The notes under the pieces were generated by a model, which was not told the origin of the DNA, did no database searches, and was given only the letters and a program-made list of their open reading frames with translations. A DNA stretch of 64,000 nucleotides from Forficula auricularia (lineage: Eukaryota; Arthropoda; Insecta; Dermaptera; Forficulidae). The position numbers and the translations under genes are program-made. Of the stretch, positions 11,323-22,595 are shown piece after piece (the stretch's first letter is position 1; the number at the start of each line of letters is the position of its first letter). The stretch spans positions 14,441,486 to 14,505,485 of the forward strand of contig JALMQS010000070.1 in assembly GCA_024734495.1 (NCBI GenBank), given 5' to 3'.

Positions 11323-12055
11323 GTGTCTGGAGCAGCGAGCGATACTCGGTAACTTTTTGCCTCTAAATAGCTTAATTTCAAATTTCAAGGCTCTGCGACT
11401 TACCGAAGACGACAGATGAATGATTAAAATATTTATTTTACGACACTCCTAATTTATACCCCTTCCTTTATTTAAATCAGATTAAAATCTATACACGGCT
11501 AATAACTCATGACACTTGATAACTACACTAATTTTTAAAAAAAATCCTTAGTGCTGTTTTTGAGAAAATAAAAATAAAACGAAAAATATTTCAAGTAAAT
11601 GTCAACTTAGGATGTTCCGATTTCAAGCAAAAGCTTGCTGTACCCCTTCTAGCTTATATCGAGCTTAAGTTTCGAATTTCGTAGCTCTGAGATTTATGGT
11701 TGCGAAGTGCAGGGAAGTACATTCTTACGTACGTAAACATCAACTTCTGGTTCTTCTATTTTAGCCAAAATCTTGTGATACTTTTTGTAGCCTCTAGATA
11801 GCTCAAGTTTCAAATTTCAAGGCTCTGCGACTTTCTCAAGATGAGATATGAACGATTAAAATATTTATTTTGCGACATGACTAATTTACACCCCCTTCCT
11901 TATTTCAATCTGATTAAAATTTATACACGACTAATAACTCATGACACTTGATAAGTACACCAATTTTTAGCGAAATCGTTAGAGCCGTTTTCGAGAAACC
12001 GATTATATTATATATTATATTATATTATATTACCATATATATTATATAATAAGGT
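11323..12055 (-). mobile_element. Helitron-like element, copy 2 (uninterrupted)
   Basis: Collinear with 925-1721 but without its LINE insert. The hairpin CGAGCGATACTCG sits at the left edge, that is, the 3' end on the minus strand. Internally it contains two diverged tandem copies of a block (TCAAGGCTCTGCGACTT ... AATTTATACACG) starting near 11382 and 11813. No ORF. The 5' terminus runs into TATAT-rich sequence at about 12000-12055 and is imprecise. Confidence 0.5.
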
Positions 12056-12349
12056 TAATATAGTATTACTATTCTTAATGATTGTTTATTTATTGTCACA
12101 CTTGCTTTGTTTTGATTCACATACATGTTTCGTTTTTATTCATCGACTTGTTAATAATTAGTTTAATTAAAATACCTATCAAAAAATATTCTTTTGAAAT
12201 TCTGCAGTAAGTTAGAAACAAATTTGTTATTATTTGTTATTATACATTTTATAAAAAATTTAATCAGTAGAATTTTCTTTTGATATTATGCAGTAAGTTT
12301 GAAACCTGTTAATATCGAAGTAATTGAAAAGTTTTTATTTTCCCAAGAG

Positions 12350-12785
12350 TAGCAGAGTTGATTCACAAAGTGAAACAAAGAGGTTGTCCTCTCCTTGATT
12401 CAAATAAACATACACACATATATATCGAAATCATATATCTGTATATATATATATATATATTTATTTGTTTGAGACTATAGTTTCGAAGACTTGGCCTTCA
12501 TCATCAGGCTTTTTTTAAATATAAATATTATTTTTCATGGGGTCAATATCGTATGAATATTGAAAATTTTCGAACTTTACTTAGCTGAGAGCCAGTTAAA
12601 ATTAAAAAAATAAATAATTTTGACTGGCTCCCAGCTAAGTAAAGATCGAAAATTTTCAATATTCATATGATATTGACCCCATGAAAAATTATATTTATAA
12701 TTAAAAAAGACTGATGATGAAGGCCATGTCTTTGAAACTATAGTCTCAAACAAATAAATAATATTTATAAAGATATATAATTTTG

Positions 12786-12817
<32 letters not shown>

Positions 12818-13225
12818 AATGTAGTTAATTCGGGTTGAATGATAAATGACTATAAGCCAATGTATTCCTAAAAACAAATTATTTATTTTAAAAATTATTT
12901 ACAGCTTTGATATTAGTTTTCTATATACAGAGATTATATTTAATATAATAAAAAAACAAATTGGTTTTTATAGTTTGTTTTCTGGTATTCAATTTTTATC
13001 TTTTTATATTTTAAAACAAATTTTATAACTTTAATATTTTAAACTAGTTTTCAAGCCGTCAGCCATTAACCAATTTTAATAAGTTTTATATTTGACATGG
13101 ATAGCAGTGGGACCAACTTGATAGGCCCAAAGTTGTACGCGGTTAAATATGAAGTTATTTTACATGTGTGTATGTTTATTTGCATCAAGCAGAGGACAAC
13201 TTTGTTTCTCTTTGTGAATATCGAA
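12350..13225. mobile_element. Penelope-like nested palindrome B with divergent hammerhead-like cores
   Basis: Two concentric inverted repeats. Outer arms (about 12354-12420 and 13163-13228) share words such as CAAATAAACATACACACA. Inner arms (12462-12600 and 12616-12760) meet around AATTAAAAAAATAAATAA. Inner cores: + strand CTGATGA-T-GAAG...TCTTT-GAAAC at 12711-12747, minus strand CTGATGA-T-GAAG...CTTC-GAAAC at 12471-12507. GAAG/CTTC forms stem II in the left copy. The GAAAC is followed by TATAGTC instead of GTC/GTT. Related outer-arm fragments lie at 25640-25700, 38975-39060 and 47115-47150. No protein encoded. Confidence 0.6.
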
Positions 13226-13228
13226 TTA

Positions 13229-14019
13229 TTTAATTGCAACTGATTTCATTAATATTAACCTATAGTTAGACAATAAAAATTTTAAAATATACAATTTTAT
13301 TTAACAAACTGTTATAAGTAAATGTTTTCTCACTAGTAAAAAAATTATGGGCACCGGGTCTTTTTTACCAGCGGCTAATTCTTCAGTCGGTTAGAATATT
13401 TCTGAATTATTGATTCTTTTAAGTGCAACTTTTAAATGGAATTAGACTTGGATGACTTTTATTACCTCCGACTCGACCGGATATTCAACCTCACCTGACG
13501 ACACCCACGCACCGTCCGTCTGTCCGTCCGTATGTCTGTACGTCCCTTTCCAGTACACCTTTTCAATCAACATCATCTCTTAGAGGCCATTTCTCAAAAC
13601 ACTTTAAAAAAATATTAATTTATTTAATACATATATTATACATCTCACGAAAGAATTATTTATTGGAAAATAAAATTTTAAAAATATATAATATATATAT
13701 GTATAATAACATTATGACATTTTAGAACAGAAAGTCGTATTTCATTTGTCCGATAAAAATAAATGAATAAAATTATAGATTAACTAATACTTAATGACTC
13801 ATTCATTCTCATAGCTCTTGGTTTAATGCACGTCATTTCGTTTTCAATTCTTTTAATTATATTTCCTAATGCAATTTTCATGATACGCTTTCTAAGCCAT
13901 TTTAGTAGAAGGTTGGCTGATGTGTTATCGGAATTGGAATAAAAATACAAAATCTATGGGACATGTGTGTTAAACATAGACTAGTGCCGAAGGTAGCGCT
14001 CTCTTGTGTTTATTTATTC
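13229..14019. other. Intron with a short CCGT/CTGT repeat
   Basis: A GC-richer patch at 13480-13560 contains a tandem of CCGTCTGT-like 8-mers, typical of decayed transposon sequence. The remainder is AT-rich and unrecognised. Confidence 0.3.
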
Positions 14020-14640
14020 AAATAATTTGGGAGAATTGGAGCAAATATTGTATTATAGTATATATCATAGATAAAAGATACATATATACAAGGTTATTGA
14101 AAATTCGATAGATTTTCCTTGAAAGGGTTATACTATAGGTAATTTCTAAAAAATTTTACCATATGAACCCAGATTTATTTATCATAAATTTTAGAGTTAC
14201 CACTGTTTTAATTTTTTTATTAATTTCCCGACTTTCTACCAATAATTGCTAATTGTAAAAAAAAGTACTGCACTCTAAGACCCTGTATCTCCATAGTATC
14301 ATCTGCTTGTCGTAAAAGGCGACTAAAAGGGGTTGGACGTGAGGCCAACAAAACTCACTCCGTAAAAAAACCTCCCAGTCATGGAAGCAAGCATTTGGGA
14401 GAATTGGGGTAAATATTGTATAATATTATAGTATATATCATAGAGCCAGAGGGTATACTATAGGTAATTTCTAATAAATTTGACCATATCAACACAGATT
14501 CATAAATCATTAATTTTCGAGATATCACAGTTGTAATTTTTTTTTTAATATTTTGACATTTGTTTTAGTTTTTTAAGTTTTTTTTTTAATTTCTTGACTT
14601 TCTACCATAACTGCTAATTTTACAAAAAAGTACTGCACAG
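14020..14640. repeat. Direct repeat pair around a transposon-like fragment
   Basis: A block at 14028-14275 (words GGGTTATACTATAGGTAATT and AAAGTACTGCAC) recurs diverged at 14395-14635. Between them, 14281-14393 holds GTCGTAAAAGGCGACTAAAA, a motif I recognise from arthropod transposon relics. Probably one repeat interrupted or duplicated by another. Confidence 0.45.
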
Positions 14641-14911
14641 TCTGAGTGCTAAAAAGACACTTTTCTAATAGCTGGTAAGAAAATATTTATTGTTAGATTT
14701 TTTAGTTAGGTTTGTAAGTTTTTTTTATCCGCCCCCCATTGTTAAAATAAAACTTAATTTTAATAGTGTTGTACTTTTGGCTGGATTTTCAATAAAAACA
14801 TGCTGACAAACAAAATAGAGGATTGCTACCCTTTATTTTCACCAACAACGCAACAGCTGATATATTCTTTAAAACTCTAGCCCAAGAGCGGCTTAATAGG
14901 ATAGGCAAAAT
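14641..14911. other. AT-rich intron, nothing recognised
   Basis: No repeat partner or signal beyond the target duplication half GGCAAAAT at 14904-14911 belonging to the next element. Confidence 0.3.
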
Positions 14912-15064
14912 CGAGGGGTGAACCGCGATTGGAATTAGGTGTATCGTCTTTGAAATTATTTTGAATTCATTAGATAATGCCCCTTCATCTATTGTCTTCT
15001 ACTTGGAAATGAAAGTGGAAGTGGAAGTAGGTGTACACGATATTAGGTCGCGGTTCACCCCTCG
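14912..15064 (+). mobile_element. hAT-type MITE family 1, copy 2
   Basis: A 153-bp element with perfect terminal CGAGGGGTGAACCGCGA inverted repeats. It is flanked by GGCAAAAT (14904-14911) and AGCAAAAT (15065-15072), an 8-bp target duplication with one mismatch. This is the best-preserved unexpanded member. Non-coding. Confidence 0.85.
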
Positions 15065-15201
15065 AGCAAAATAAGTTACGACTACATATCTAAATTAAAG
15101 GGAGAAAATTAATTAATTCAAATTGTAAAATCACAAATAATTTTTTTTTAATTTTGTTAAGTAACTTATTTTAAATTAAGGCACAAATTTCGTATATTAT
15201 A

Positions 15202-15240
15202 TTAGTACCTGGAACACCGAGCGATGCTCGGTAATGCATG
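15202..15240 (-). mobile_element. Helitron-like 3' terminus only
   Basis: The hairpin ACCGAGCGATGCTCGGT and neighbouring bases match the 3' ends of the copies at 925 and 11323. The minus-strand terminus reads CTAA followed by T, as expected for a Helitron inserted between A and T. The sequence beyond (15240-15440) resembles 12060-12300, next to the second copy. Confidence 0.45.
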
Positions 15241-15339
15241 TGTTTGTTTTTTATTTAATCAACCATTTGTTTTATTTTGATTCAACCACCTGTTAATAAT
15301 TAGTTTCATTAAAAAACTTATCAAAAATTCCCAAAAGTG

Positions 15340-15420
15340 AGACCTGGTATTAAATCGATTCTTCCATGTCTTCAGCAATTGTTACCTATAATAATCGAAA
15401 CGTCAAAAATTCAATTCAAT
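15340..15420. repeat. Short repeat shared with 21655-21735, GAAACGTC motif
   Basis: The blocks CGATTCTTCCATGTCTTCAG and AATAATCGAAACGTCAAAAA recur diverged at 21665-21722. The GAAACGTC is as in the hammerhead-like cores, but no convincing CTGANGA partner exists, so it is listed only as a repeat. Confidence 0.35.
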
Positions 15421-15759
15421 GTAATCGGAATTAATAGTTTACTTTATCTTTGGGCAGCCTTTCCATCAATTCAACTTCTCCATCTTCAATACCTCTAATT
15501 ATTTTTTACTTTACCATACATGGTATACCCACGCGGAGAATCCTCTAATGACATAGAACCCATCCGCGGAAATCTCAATGAACATATATTTATGTATATA
15601 TATACAAGAATTGTATAATAAGATACCAGATGATTTAGGGAAACCACTATTTTATATACCACTGAAAATTAACTTATATTTGCGTGTTTACCAGTGAAAT
15701 ATTGATTAATCTAATGAATAAGAGATGCGGCAGTACAGGTAGAAACTGGTTAATATTCT

Positions 15760-16130
15760 ATTATACATGTAAATTGAAATCCCGATCGATAATTAAGAAT
15801 TCTTGGTAAACGAACGCGTTTCCCATGCTACCAATCTGAAATGTTGATGTGTTTTCGCTTTACGTCTGTATTGGCTATTTTTCGGAGCCCTTTTGTGTTC
15901 CTCATTTGAGCTTATTTGTTGGTTTATAACCCACTCACCGGGGCAACATCTGTTTGCCTTTCAGGTTCTTTCATCGGGGGTGAGTGCAACCCAATTAGAC
16001 GGCTATTTGATTTTTCTTTTCTTTTCCAACACCACCCTTATTTTTCTTCTTTTAAATTACTTAAAAATATTAAAAATTCTTCGTCCAGGTTCGCGTGCTA
16101 TGACTTAATTAATTTTTGGGTGTTATTTCT
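15760..16130. other. Unique GC-richer island with a possible micro-exon
   Basis: Unique sequence with few A-runs. Inside it TGCCTTTCAG at 15955-15964 is followed 15 nt later by GGTGAGTG (GT at 15980), which would bound a 15-nt exon (15965-15979) of phase 0. Two overlapping ORFs of 71 and 80 codons have no domain. Enhancer or micro-exon are both only candidates. Confidence 0.25.
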
Positions 16131-16857
16131 ATCTCAAGCGTATAAACATGTCAGTTAAGATTACAAGGCGTGGAAAAATCAAGATTCACGTAAATCCTGA
16201 TTAGGAAATTTATTAGATACAATTACCGGTTGCTGAAAGCAAACACTTTAATTAATTCGTTGCAATTTTTTATTTCTAGTAATTAATTCTTTTGATTGCT
16301 GTTAACCAAATAAAATGAATTCCTACAAAATTAGTCGATTTTCGATGAAAGATAATGGAAAAGCAATTTGTGTTCATCTATCATAGATAAATAAATGTTA
16401 GGGACCTATGTTCATTATTACCAGTTGAAAAAGGATGCATTGATAACATTTTAAGGGAGAAGAGAAAGAGGGGTACATTTTCGAAAATTTTGGCTATTTT
16501 TTTCGTCAGCGAATGGTTTGAACTAGAAAGCTGAAACTTGACAGAAAATACATTTTATTGCTGCAAAATTGTACTTATTTTCAACTCTCTAGCTAAACAT
16601 CGTTAATAGCTCTTCATACAACAATTCCATTTTTTATTTTTGATCTGAAAATGAAGTTTAAAAAGACCAATATCTAATCAATTATTCGTAATGAAAATAC
16701 AAATATTTAACACCCGAACGATCTCTCGACGATCTCCCTTTTGATTTTTGACTTTTTTTATAATGATACTGATACAAGAAAAAGTTGCACCGAAAAGGTT
16801 CAACCTCTGAAGTCCGTGTGGACCCTTGTATCTCGTGCCGAGTCTTGAAAAAGTATT
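16131..16857. other. AT-rich intron, nothing coding
   Basis: Contains the reverse-complement partner (about 16520-16545) of the decayed repeat near 4740. No other feature recognised. Confidence 0.3.
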
Positions 16858-17160
16858 CACTTTTTCCTCTGATTCTTCTTCTTTAAGTGTCATATCAGGT
16901 CTCCCTGACGTTTCGGCAACTCTCCACACATACCTGTGCTGAGTGTGTTTAGCTGTTTTACACAGATATAGGGGACCTACTTTTTAACGCCGGTTCCGAA
17001 CGGCTAGTTTGGAGAGGTTGACTAGGCAATTATACTCTTGGTAGTTTGCCATTGCTTTCCAAGAGGAGGAGACTGCAAATATCTGCCGAGACTCAGTCCC
17101 GAACCAGCATCCTTCAGGGAAGCAGCCCGATACTCTAACCACTGACCCACAGTCGCCTCC
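16858..17160 (-). mobile_element. tRNA-derived SINE family a, copy 1
   Basis: On the minus strand the element starts GGAGGCGACTGTGGGTCAG. A-box region GGTCAGTGGTTAGAG (complement of 17136-17150), B-box GGTTCGGGACT (17095-17105), a central GCAATGGCAAACTACC, and a tail TGACACTTAAAGAAGAAG. Diverged copies lie at 29425-29683 and 52236-52509, same orientation. A minus-strand ORF of 83 codons overlaps it but is a by-product of the SINE. Confidence 0.75.
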
Positions 17161-17199
17161 TTCCCCCGATTAATATATATTAAAAGATATGATTCAGGG

Positions 17200-17560
17200 T
17201 GATGATAGCATTTGAGCTTTCTGAATCCTGGCAGCTAGCATCATCCACTCGTAAATATTGTCAATAAAATCGAGATATATTTTGGGTCGGTTTTCTCCAT
17301 CGATTCTCGTCCTAATTGAGTCCCTAAACTCTTTTACATATGTAAACATCGGTTCTTTATCATTAATTTAGGCAGTGAAGGCCTGCAGGTGCGAGAGGCG
17401 CCGCTGTTGATTAGCGCAGGGGCGCTAAGAGCCTCCTCAATCCTCTGGAACTTTATCCAGCAGCACAACACACCACTTTCCATAATTAGACTCATTGCCT
17501 AAGGAACATTTCCAGCTATAGATTATTTATGTTCAACTGACATTTCATGAAAAATTTATT
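17200..17560. other. GC-rich unique island, strong enhancer candidate
   Basis: Among the least AT-rich unique sequences here. Words of regulatory interest: GCGCCGCTGTTGATTAGCG, AACACACCACTTTCC (Runx-like ACCAC), CCATAATTAGACTCATTG (homeodomain core TAATTAG). No ORF of note. Candidate conserved non-coding element. Confidence 0.35.
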
Positions 17561-18635
17561 TCTAATTTTAGCTCAGGCTATAGATGAAATTAAAAAATTC
17601 AATTAGAAGCCAACACATCGTGGTAATACTAAAGAAAATCACGAGAGATTATCAACTACTGAATTTGAGGTGTTAAGGATGATTTTTATTATATGTCAGA
17701 AGAGTAGTATTCCGCCCGAGTGCCAAAGATACAATCAATGGAAATTGCTTGTCCTTTGACATATAATACAAATATAAATATTCCAAATACCTCGGATTTA
17801 GCAGTTGAAATATTTTGTAATTTTTTATAGACATTTATTTAACTTTGGTACCATCGGTTTTTATATACAAGGCAATATTAAATAATTTTATAATTTCACC
17901 ATCAAAGGTATAATGTAAAAAAAATTAAACAGATCAAATAGTAAAAAGATTCTTGAATTCATCCATTTTTAGGGTTCGGTTTAAAAAGAAAAGCTAGTTA
18001 GTTGCACTACAAAATCTGTCTATCCGTTTGTCAGAGTATTGTGTAGCTCGTAAACTAAATAAGATACTAACTTGAAATTTACAAGCTATATATATATATA
18101 CATATATTCATTTTCCCTGAAATTAAAAATCGCACTTAAAATGTTTATCGAATTGAATTTTTCGGGTGGTTAAAAATATAAAAAAAAATAATTTATGTTA
18201 AGTTCAAGACAACGTTAAATTTTATATTCTTTAGTAACTATGCAAACTGTGGGGGCCAAAATATTTTTATTTATCCATCCGCCGACGTTGTGGATCCTCA
18301 CTACTAAAACATATTTTTCATCATGGTTTGTAAGACCCCAGTTTTTAAGTAGAATCAGGCTTAGGTAAATAAATCGCTTTAAAAAAGTAGCCGTTTTTAG
18401 GTGATTTTTCTACCTGTTTGCAATTTAGAAAAAATGTATCTTAAAATTATAAAATATCTCTCTTCTTATCAACGACAAATAGGAACAAATTTGATATCTC
18501 AGTATTATGGAAGATATCATTTATCTGCATCCTGGAGACCTACTCTCCCTAAGAAAATCTTTTCAACTCAAATCAATATTTAAATGAAGAAAATCAATGT
18601 TTCTATTTAATTTCCATAAACGTATTGTAGATTAG
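17561..18635. other. AT-rich intron, nothing recognised
   Basis: No repeat partner or domain-bearing ORF. A 60-codon ORF at 18401-18583 is unremarkable. Confidence 0.3.
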
Positions 18636-18865
18636 AGGTGGCAATATAGCAGTGGTTAAAGGGATTGACTTCGAATAGAGTTTATTCAGAATCAAATCTC
18701 GCCTTAATCAGAACAATTTTCATCCTTATCAAAAATACAAGGCGCATCGGGAAGACGGAGGAAAGCAATTGGAACCACCCCTGTGAAAATTTTTCTCAGG
18801 AATATTACAATGGGGTTAATAATCGCCGAAGGTCGGAATCAGTATGGCATTGGAAGAAAGAATTC
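18636..18865 (+). mobile_element. tRNA-derived SINE family b, plus-strand copy
   Basis: A-box-like GGCAATATAGCAGTGGTTAA at 18640, B-box-like GAATCAAATCTCG (18690-18702), central GCAATTGGAACCACCCCTG, and a tail GTATGGCATTGGAAGAAAG. Same order as the family b copy at 52553-52764 (minus) but well diverged. A 72-codon ORF here is incidental. Confidence 0.6.
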
Positions 18866-19014
18866 TCTATTTCTTATAAATGATTCGTCTGTATTTCCAT
18901 ATTTGCGAGATAAATTAGAAGGAATCTAGCTGTTTTGATTTCTATTCAATCTATGTACATATTTTGATCAAAATTATTGCTATTGGAAATCTATTGGCTG
19001 TGTAATCACCTCAG

Positions 19015-19440
19015 GTAATATTTGTCAAGTGAAGACGATAATCTTGATGATTCATCGCCATCGATGACTTTTTTCCTTTTTCTCCTACCCTTTTTTCATC
19101 CGAGCACCGACGATGTGATGGCCATATTAATGAAACTACGCCGCAAATTTACTCTTTATTAACACTATATCATTGATGAAATATAGCAAAATGGCGGCCC
19201 ATAAAATGCGATGGCAGCTTTGTTATCATAGCCGCCATTGGCGTTCGCGATTATTCTATGGTGAAATAAATGTCAAATCGGTTCAATGGGCCATGCATTA
19301 ACTCATTTCCTCCATTAAACGAACAAGGATTTTGTATCACAATGCAACACTTTGTTGTTTTGCCTGTTTTCAATTTGTGACAACCAATGGCATATCTACC
19401 AGTAATTGCTTCATTCACAACCATTTGTCTGAATGATAAT
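19015..19440. promoter_or_regulatory. Unique island with clustered YY1/Pho-like GCCAT sites
   Basis: The core GCCAT/ATGGC occurs at about 19117, 19191, 19211, 19231, 19290 and 19387. Two sites are extended matches to the YY1/Pho consensus in inverted orientation: AAAATGGCGGCCC (19189) and TAGCCGCCATTGGCG (19229). The region has no transposon match except at its last bases, where the 19438-20300 duplication begins. A Polycomb-type or other intronic regulatory element is possible; this is inference from motifs. Confidence 0.35.
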
Positions 19441-20306
19441 GATATACCTAAGAATGGAATCTGCATTTCATTTATCTCTGTTTATTCCATTCAAACGTTT
19501 AAGCTTGCTGGATTACTGGGCATCTCCAACAATTTCTATTATTGAAGGCATTTTGTTTTATTTAATGAAATTTTACATAGGATAAACCGAGGGACCTAAT
19601 ATTCTATACACCTACTTCCACTTTCATTTCCAAGTTGAATAGATGAAGCGGGATTATCTAACGAATTCCAAAATAATTCCACATAATTCCAAAGACGCAT
19701 ACCTAATTCCAATCGCAGTTCACCCCTAGGGATAAACTGTAATAAAAATTCGTTCATTGTCAGCAACATCTTATTGATGTAGAATACGTCTTTGCTCATG
19801 CGTACAGAGTAGGTATGAGATACAAAAATTGATCCATGTGTCTCCAAGCTTTCGACCTAGTATAATATTTTTTGATTTTTTTTAAAGTCCCTCTTTTGGC
19901 AGCTACCAAAAATAAATTGCAACCAAGAAACGTTGCTAGACTTTATCCATAGTCATTTGAAATATCAATACTAGTATGTTTATTCCTTTATTATTAATCA
20001 GATATCATGTATACTTATGTTATATACCTGTAACCTGTAACGATATACCTAAGAATGGAATCTGCATTTCATTTATCTCTGTTTATTCCATTCAAACGTT
20101 TAAGCTTGCTGGATTACTGGGCATCTCCAACAATTTCTACTATTGAATGTATTTTGTTTTATTTAATGAAATTTGTTAAATTTATCATATTTTACATAGG
20201 ATAAACTGTAATAAAAATTCGTTCATTGTCAGCAACATCTTTGCCCATGAGTAGATACAGAGTAGGTATGAGATACAAAAATTGATACATTTCTTGACTT
20301 TTTTTA
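19438..20306 (+). repeat. Segmental duplication, filled and empty copies
   Basis: About 250 bp beginning GATATACCTAAGAATGG at 19439 recurs at 20041 with a few substitutions and a 14-bp insertion (GTTAAATTTATCAT) near 20176. The first copy is interrupted by a hAT-type MITE at 19588-19729; the second has the uninterrupted GGATAAACTGTAAT at about 20200. Confidence 0.85.
19588..19729 (-). mobile_element. hAT-type MITE family 1, copy 3 with proven insertion site
   Basis: A 142-bp element flanked by perfect 8-bp direct repeats GGATAAAC (19580-19587 and 19730-19737). The paralogous sequence near 20200 carries a single GGATAAAC and no element, so insertion and an 8-bp target duplication are shown directly. 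Orientation is opposite to the copy at 14912. Confidence 0.9.
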
Positions 20307-20504
20307 ATCCCTTGAATTATAAAATTCCTCTGTGCAAAGATTTATTTTCTACCTCAAATCTTTTCTTAACGAAAAAAAAATGTTAAATCAGTAAAATTGC
20401 AGAGAGCTAGAGAGTACCTGTGCAAAGATACTCCAACCTGGTCCTAGACAATAAGAGATTTCACTTTTTCTTCCAAATTTAATTTTGACTTATTAGAAAA
20501 TCTA

Positions 20505-20720
20505 TTTTATTTTGATGTGTTTTCCGATTCAATCAGAGAGGATGATTTCGTGAGCTGTCAGCCACTCCACTTGGCATTCATTCAAGAATGAATGACTGAC
20601 TAACTCAGAGAATGTGAAGAATCTTTCGCCTTTCACCTCAGCATCGCGATCCATCTCGCCCCGTGGGCAATGACAGATTCATTAAGACCACAGTCATAAT
20701 ATTGTCAACGCAGAACAATC
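20505..20720. other. Unique GC-richer island, candidate regulatory element
   Basis: Few A-runs and no repeat partner. Contains GAGCTGTCAGCCACTCC and GCAATGACAGATTCATT (MEIS-like TGTCAG and TGACAG) and the short palindrome ATTCATTCAAGAATGAAT. Function inferred. Confidence 0.3.
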
Positions 20721-21957
20721 TTGATTAGAGACAATTTTCAGAAATCATAAAAATGATACATTTTTTCATTTTTTTTTTTAACGAAAAATTTTCAAAAGAA
20801 AAATATATTTAGGAAGTCGTTATAATGATCATATTTTCTGTTTTAATGACATATAAAATTTTTATCACCTAGATATCTTTTTTTTATAGTCGTTCGGAAT
20901 TAATTGACTCGCGCTGGTCGGTCCGTTTAATTCCATCCCTTCGAGATGATGCATTAATAATATAATGTTCATCTTGTAATAAAATCACAAAAAAAAAACA
21001 GGATTTGAATGTCTCAGTCTATAAAATGAAGAATTTCAAGTATTGTCCAGGTTGATTAGATTAACAAAAAATTTATATTAAAAAAAAAATAATAATTTTT
21101 TTTTATGGAGATTTTAATGAATTTTATATGTATAAAAATGGATATTAAAGTAAGATTTGGTCATCTCATAGTCGACCATAAAATTTTTTAATAGAATATT
21201 AAAACGTGGAAATTAAGTTTTTTTAAGATGGTCCAACCTGATATCAAAGACGAAAATGAATAATTTTGAATTAAGGACGTTGACACTGAGAATTAAACAT
21301 TTTAACGCTTTTGTGGACGGCGAAATGGAAGGATAAGATCAATTAGTTAAGGTTGATTTCTAACAACGTAATCTTCAAAATACATCTATATTATTTTAAG
21401 TATAGTGAATCAATTAATTTACATGAATTAATGTATACATTGTATTTGAGCTTCGACTTCGGAGATTACTTCCCCACCATCGACTGTCCTTGATCTTCTT
21501 GAGCTTGCCAACATCTTTTTAGTCCTTGTTTTTAATAAGAGGAAAAACTAATTAAATAAAAAAAACCTCTTTTCCTATAATTTCCTTTTTTTAAGTATAG
21601 TTAAGAAGAAACAACTCTGTTGGTTGAGTTGATTACCAAAAATGAATTTAGTCTTTTTGATTTTAAATCAATTCTTCCATATTTTCTACACTAGTTACAA
21701 TTAATAGTCAAAACATCAAAAATGAAATGTAACAAAGTTATTCCTCCAGTATAGATCGCTATTTTTGCATCACTGCTTAGGCATCGTTGGTTGCTTTGAT
21801 GACAATGTTAGAGCAGTTTTTTAAAAACCTAAAACTTTACATAATGATGCAGCTTATTAATTAAACTGTTGTGTTGTATCACATTTTGAGCTCCTACATT
21901 GAAGATCACCACATAATTTTTTTATAATTCTTTGCTTTTTTCAATCAAAACAAGAAA
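20721..21957. other. AT-rich intron, nothing coding
   Basis: Long A/T runs. The diverged partner of the 15340-15420 repeat is at about 21655-21735. A moderately GC-rich patch lies at 21450-21520. Confidence 0.3.
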
Positions 21958-22130
21958 GGGGCCGCCCTTAATTTACGTCACTCAGGGGGGTGGGGGGTGA
22001 TGAATCTCAGATTTGGTACAAAATGTGACAGGGGATCTTAAAAATTGTGATGTCACAAAAGTCAAATTATTATTTTTTTTTAATTTTCAAATTTATTTTT
22101 TAGATTTCATAAGATGAATAAAAATAATTT

Positions 22131-22592
22131 GTCGTAGTGAGTTGGACCAGAAATTAAATCAAACGCAAAGTTTTTTAATTAAATGGGCTAAACGTTTTGT
22201 CACTGATTAACGACTTCCTCAGTGGCTGAAATAGTGAAAACAAGACAATTTTATTAATTATTTCATGTTTTCTTACAGTAGTACAATAGTAGAGGTTAGG
22301 TTAGTTTTTACCTCATTTTATAAACTTATTTGTCAGTTCTTACTTACTACTAGTACAAGAATAGAAAAAGTAGTAAGTGTAGTCCTCACAAATAAGTTGA
22401 TAAAATGAGGTAAAAACTAACCTAACCTCTACTATTGTACTACTGTAAAAAACATGAAATAATTAATAAAATTGTCTTGTTTTCACTATTTCAGCCACTG
22501 AGGAGGAAGTCGCTAATCAGTGACGAAACGTTTGGCCCATTTAATTAAGAAACTTTGCGTTTGATTTAAATTCTGGTCCAACTCCCTACGAT
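22131..22592. mobile_element. Penelope-like palindrome C with divergent hammerhead-like cores
   Basis: Arms of about 222 bp (22131-22352 and 22369-22592). Plus-strand core at 22498-22533: CTGAGGA-GG-A-GTC...GAC-GAAAC-GTT. Minus-strand core at 22190-22222: CTGAGGA-A-GTC...GAC-AAAAC-GTT, in which the GAAA guanine has become A. GCCA before and TGGC after the right core can form a 4-bp stem I. The cores face outward. No ORF in the palindrome. Confidence 0.65.
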
Positions 22593-22595
22593 CCT

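Noticed and set aside
15340..15420. Hammerhead core with GAAACGTC
   Set aside because: The upstream CTTCAGCAATTG does not align with CTGANGA and stem II is mostly A-U/G-U; the partner at 21.7 kb has lost GAAAC.
16678..16929. 83-codon minus-strand ORF resembling one at 29380-29589
   Set aside because: The similarity arises because both overlap the tail and body of SINE family a.
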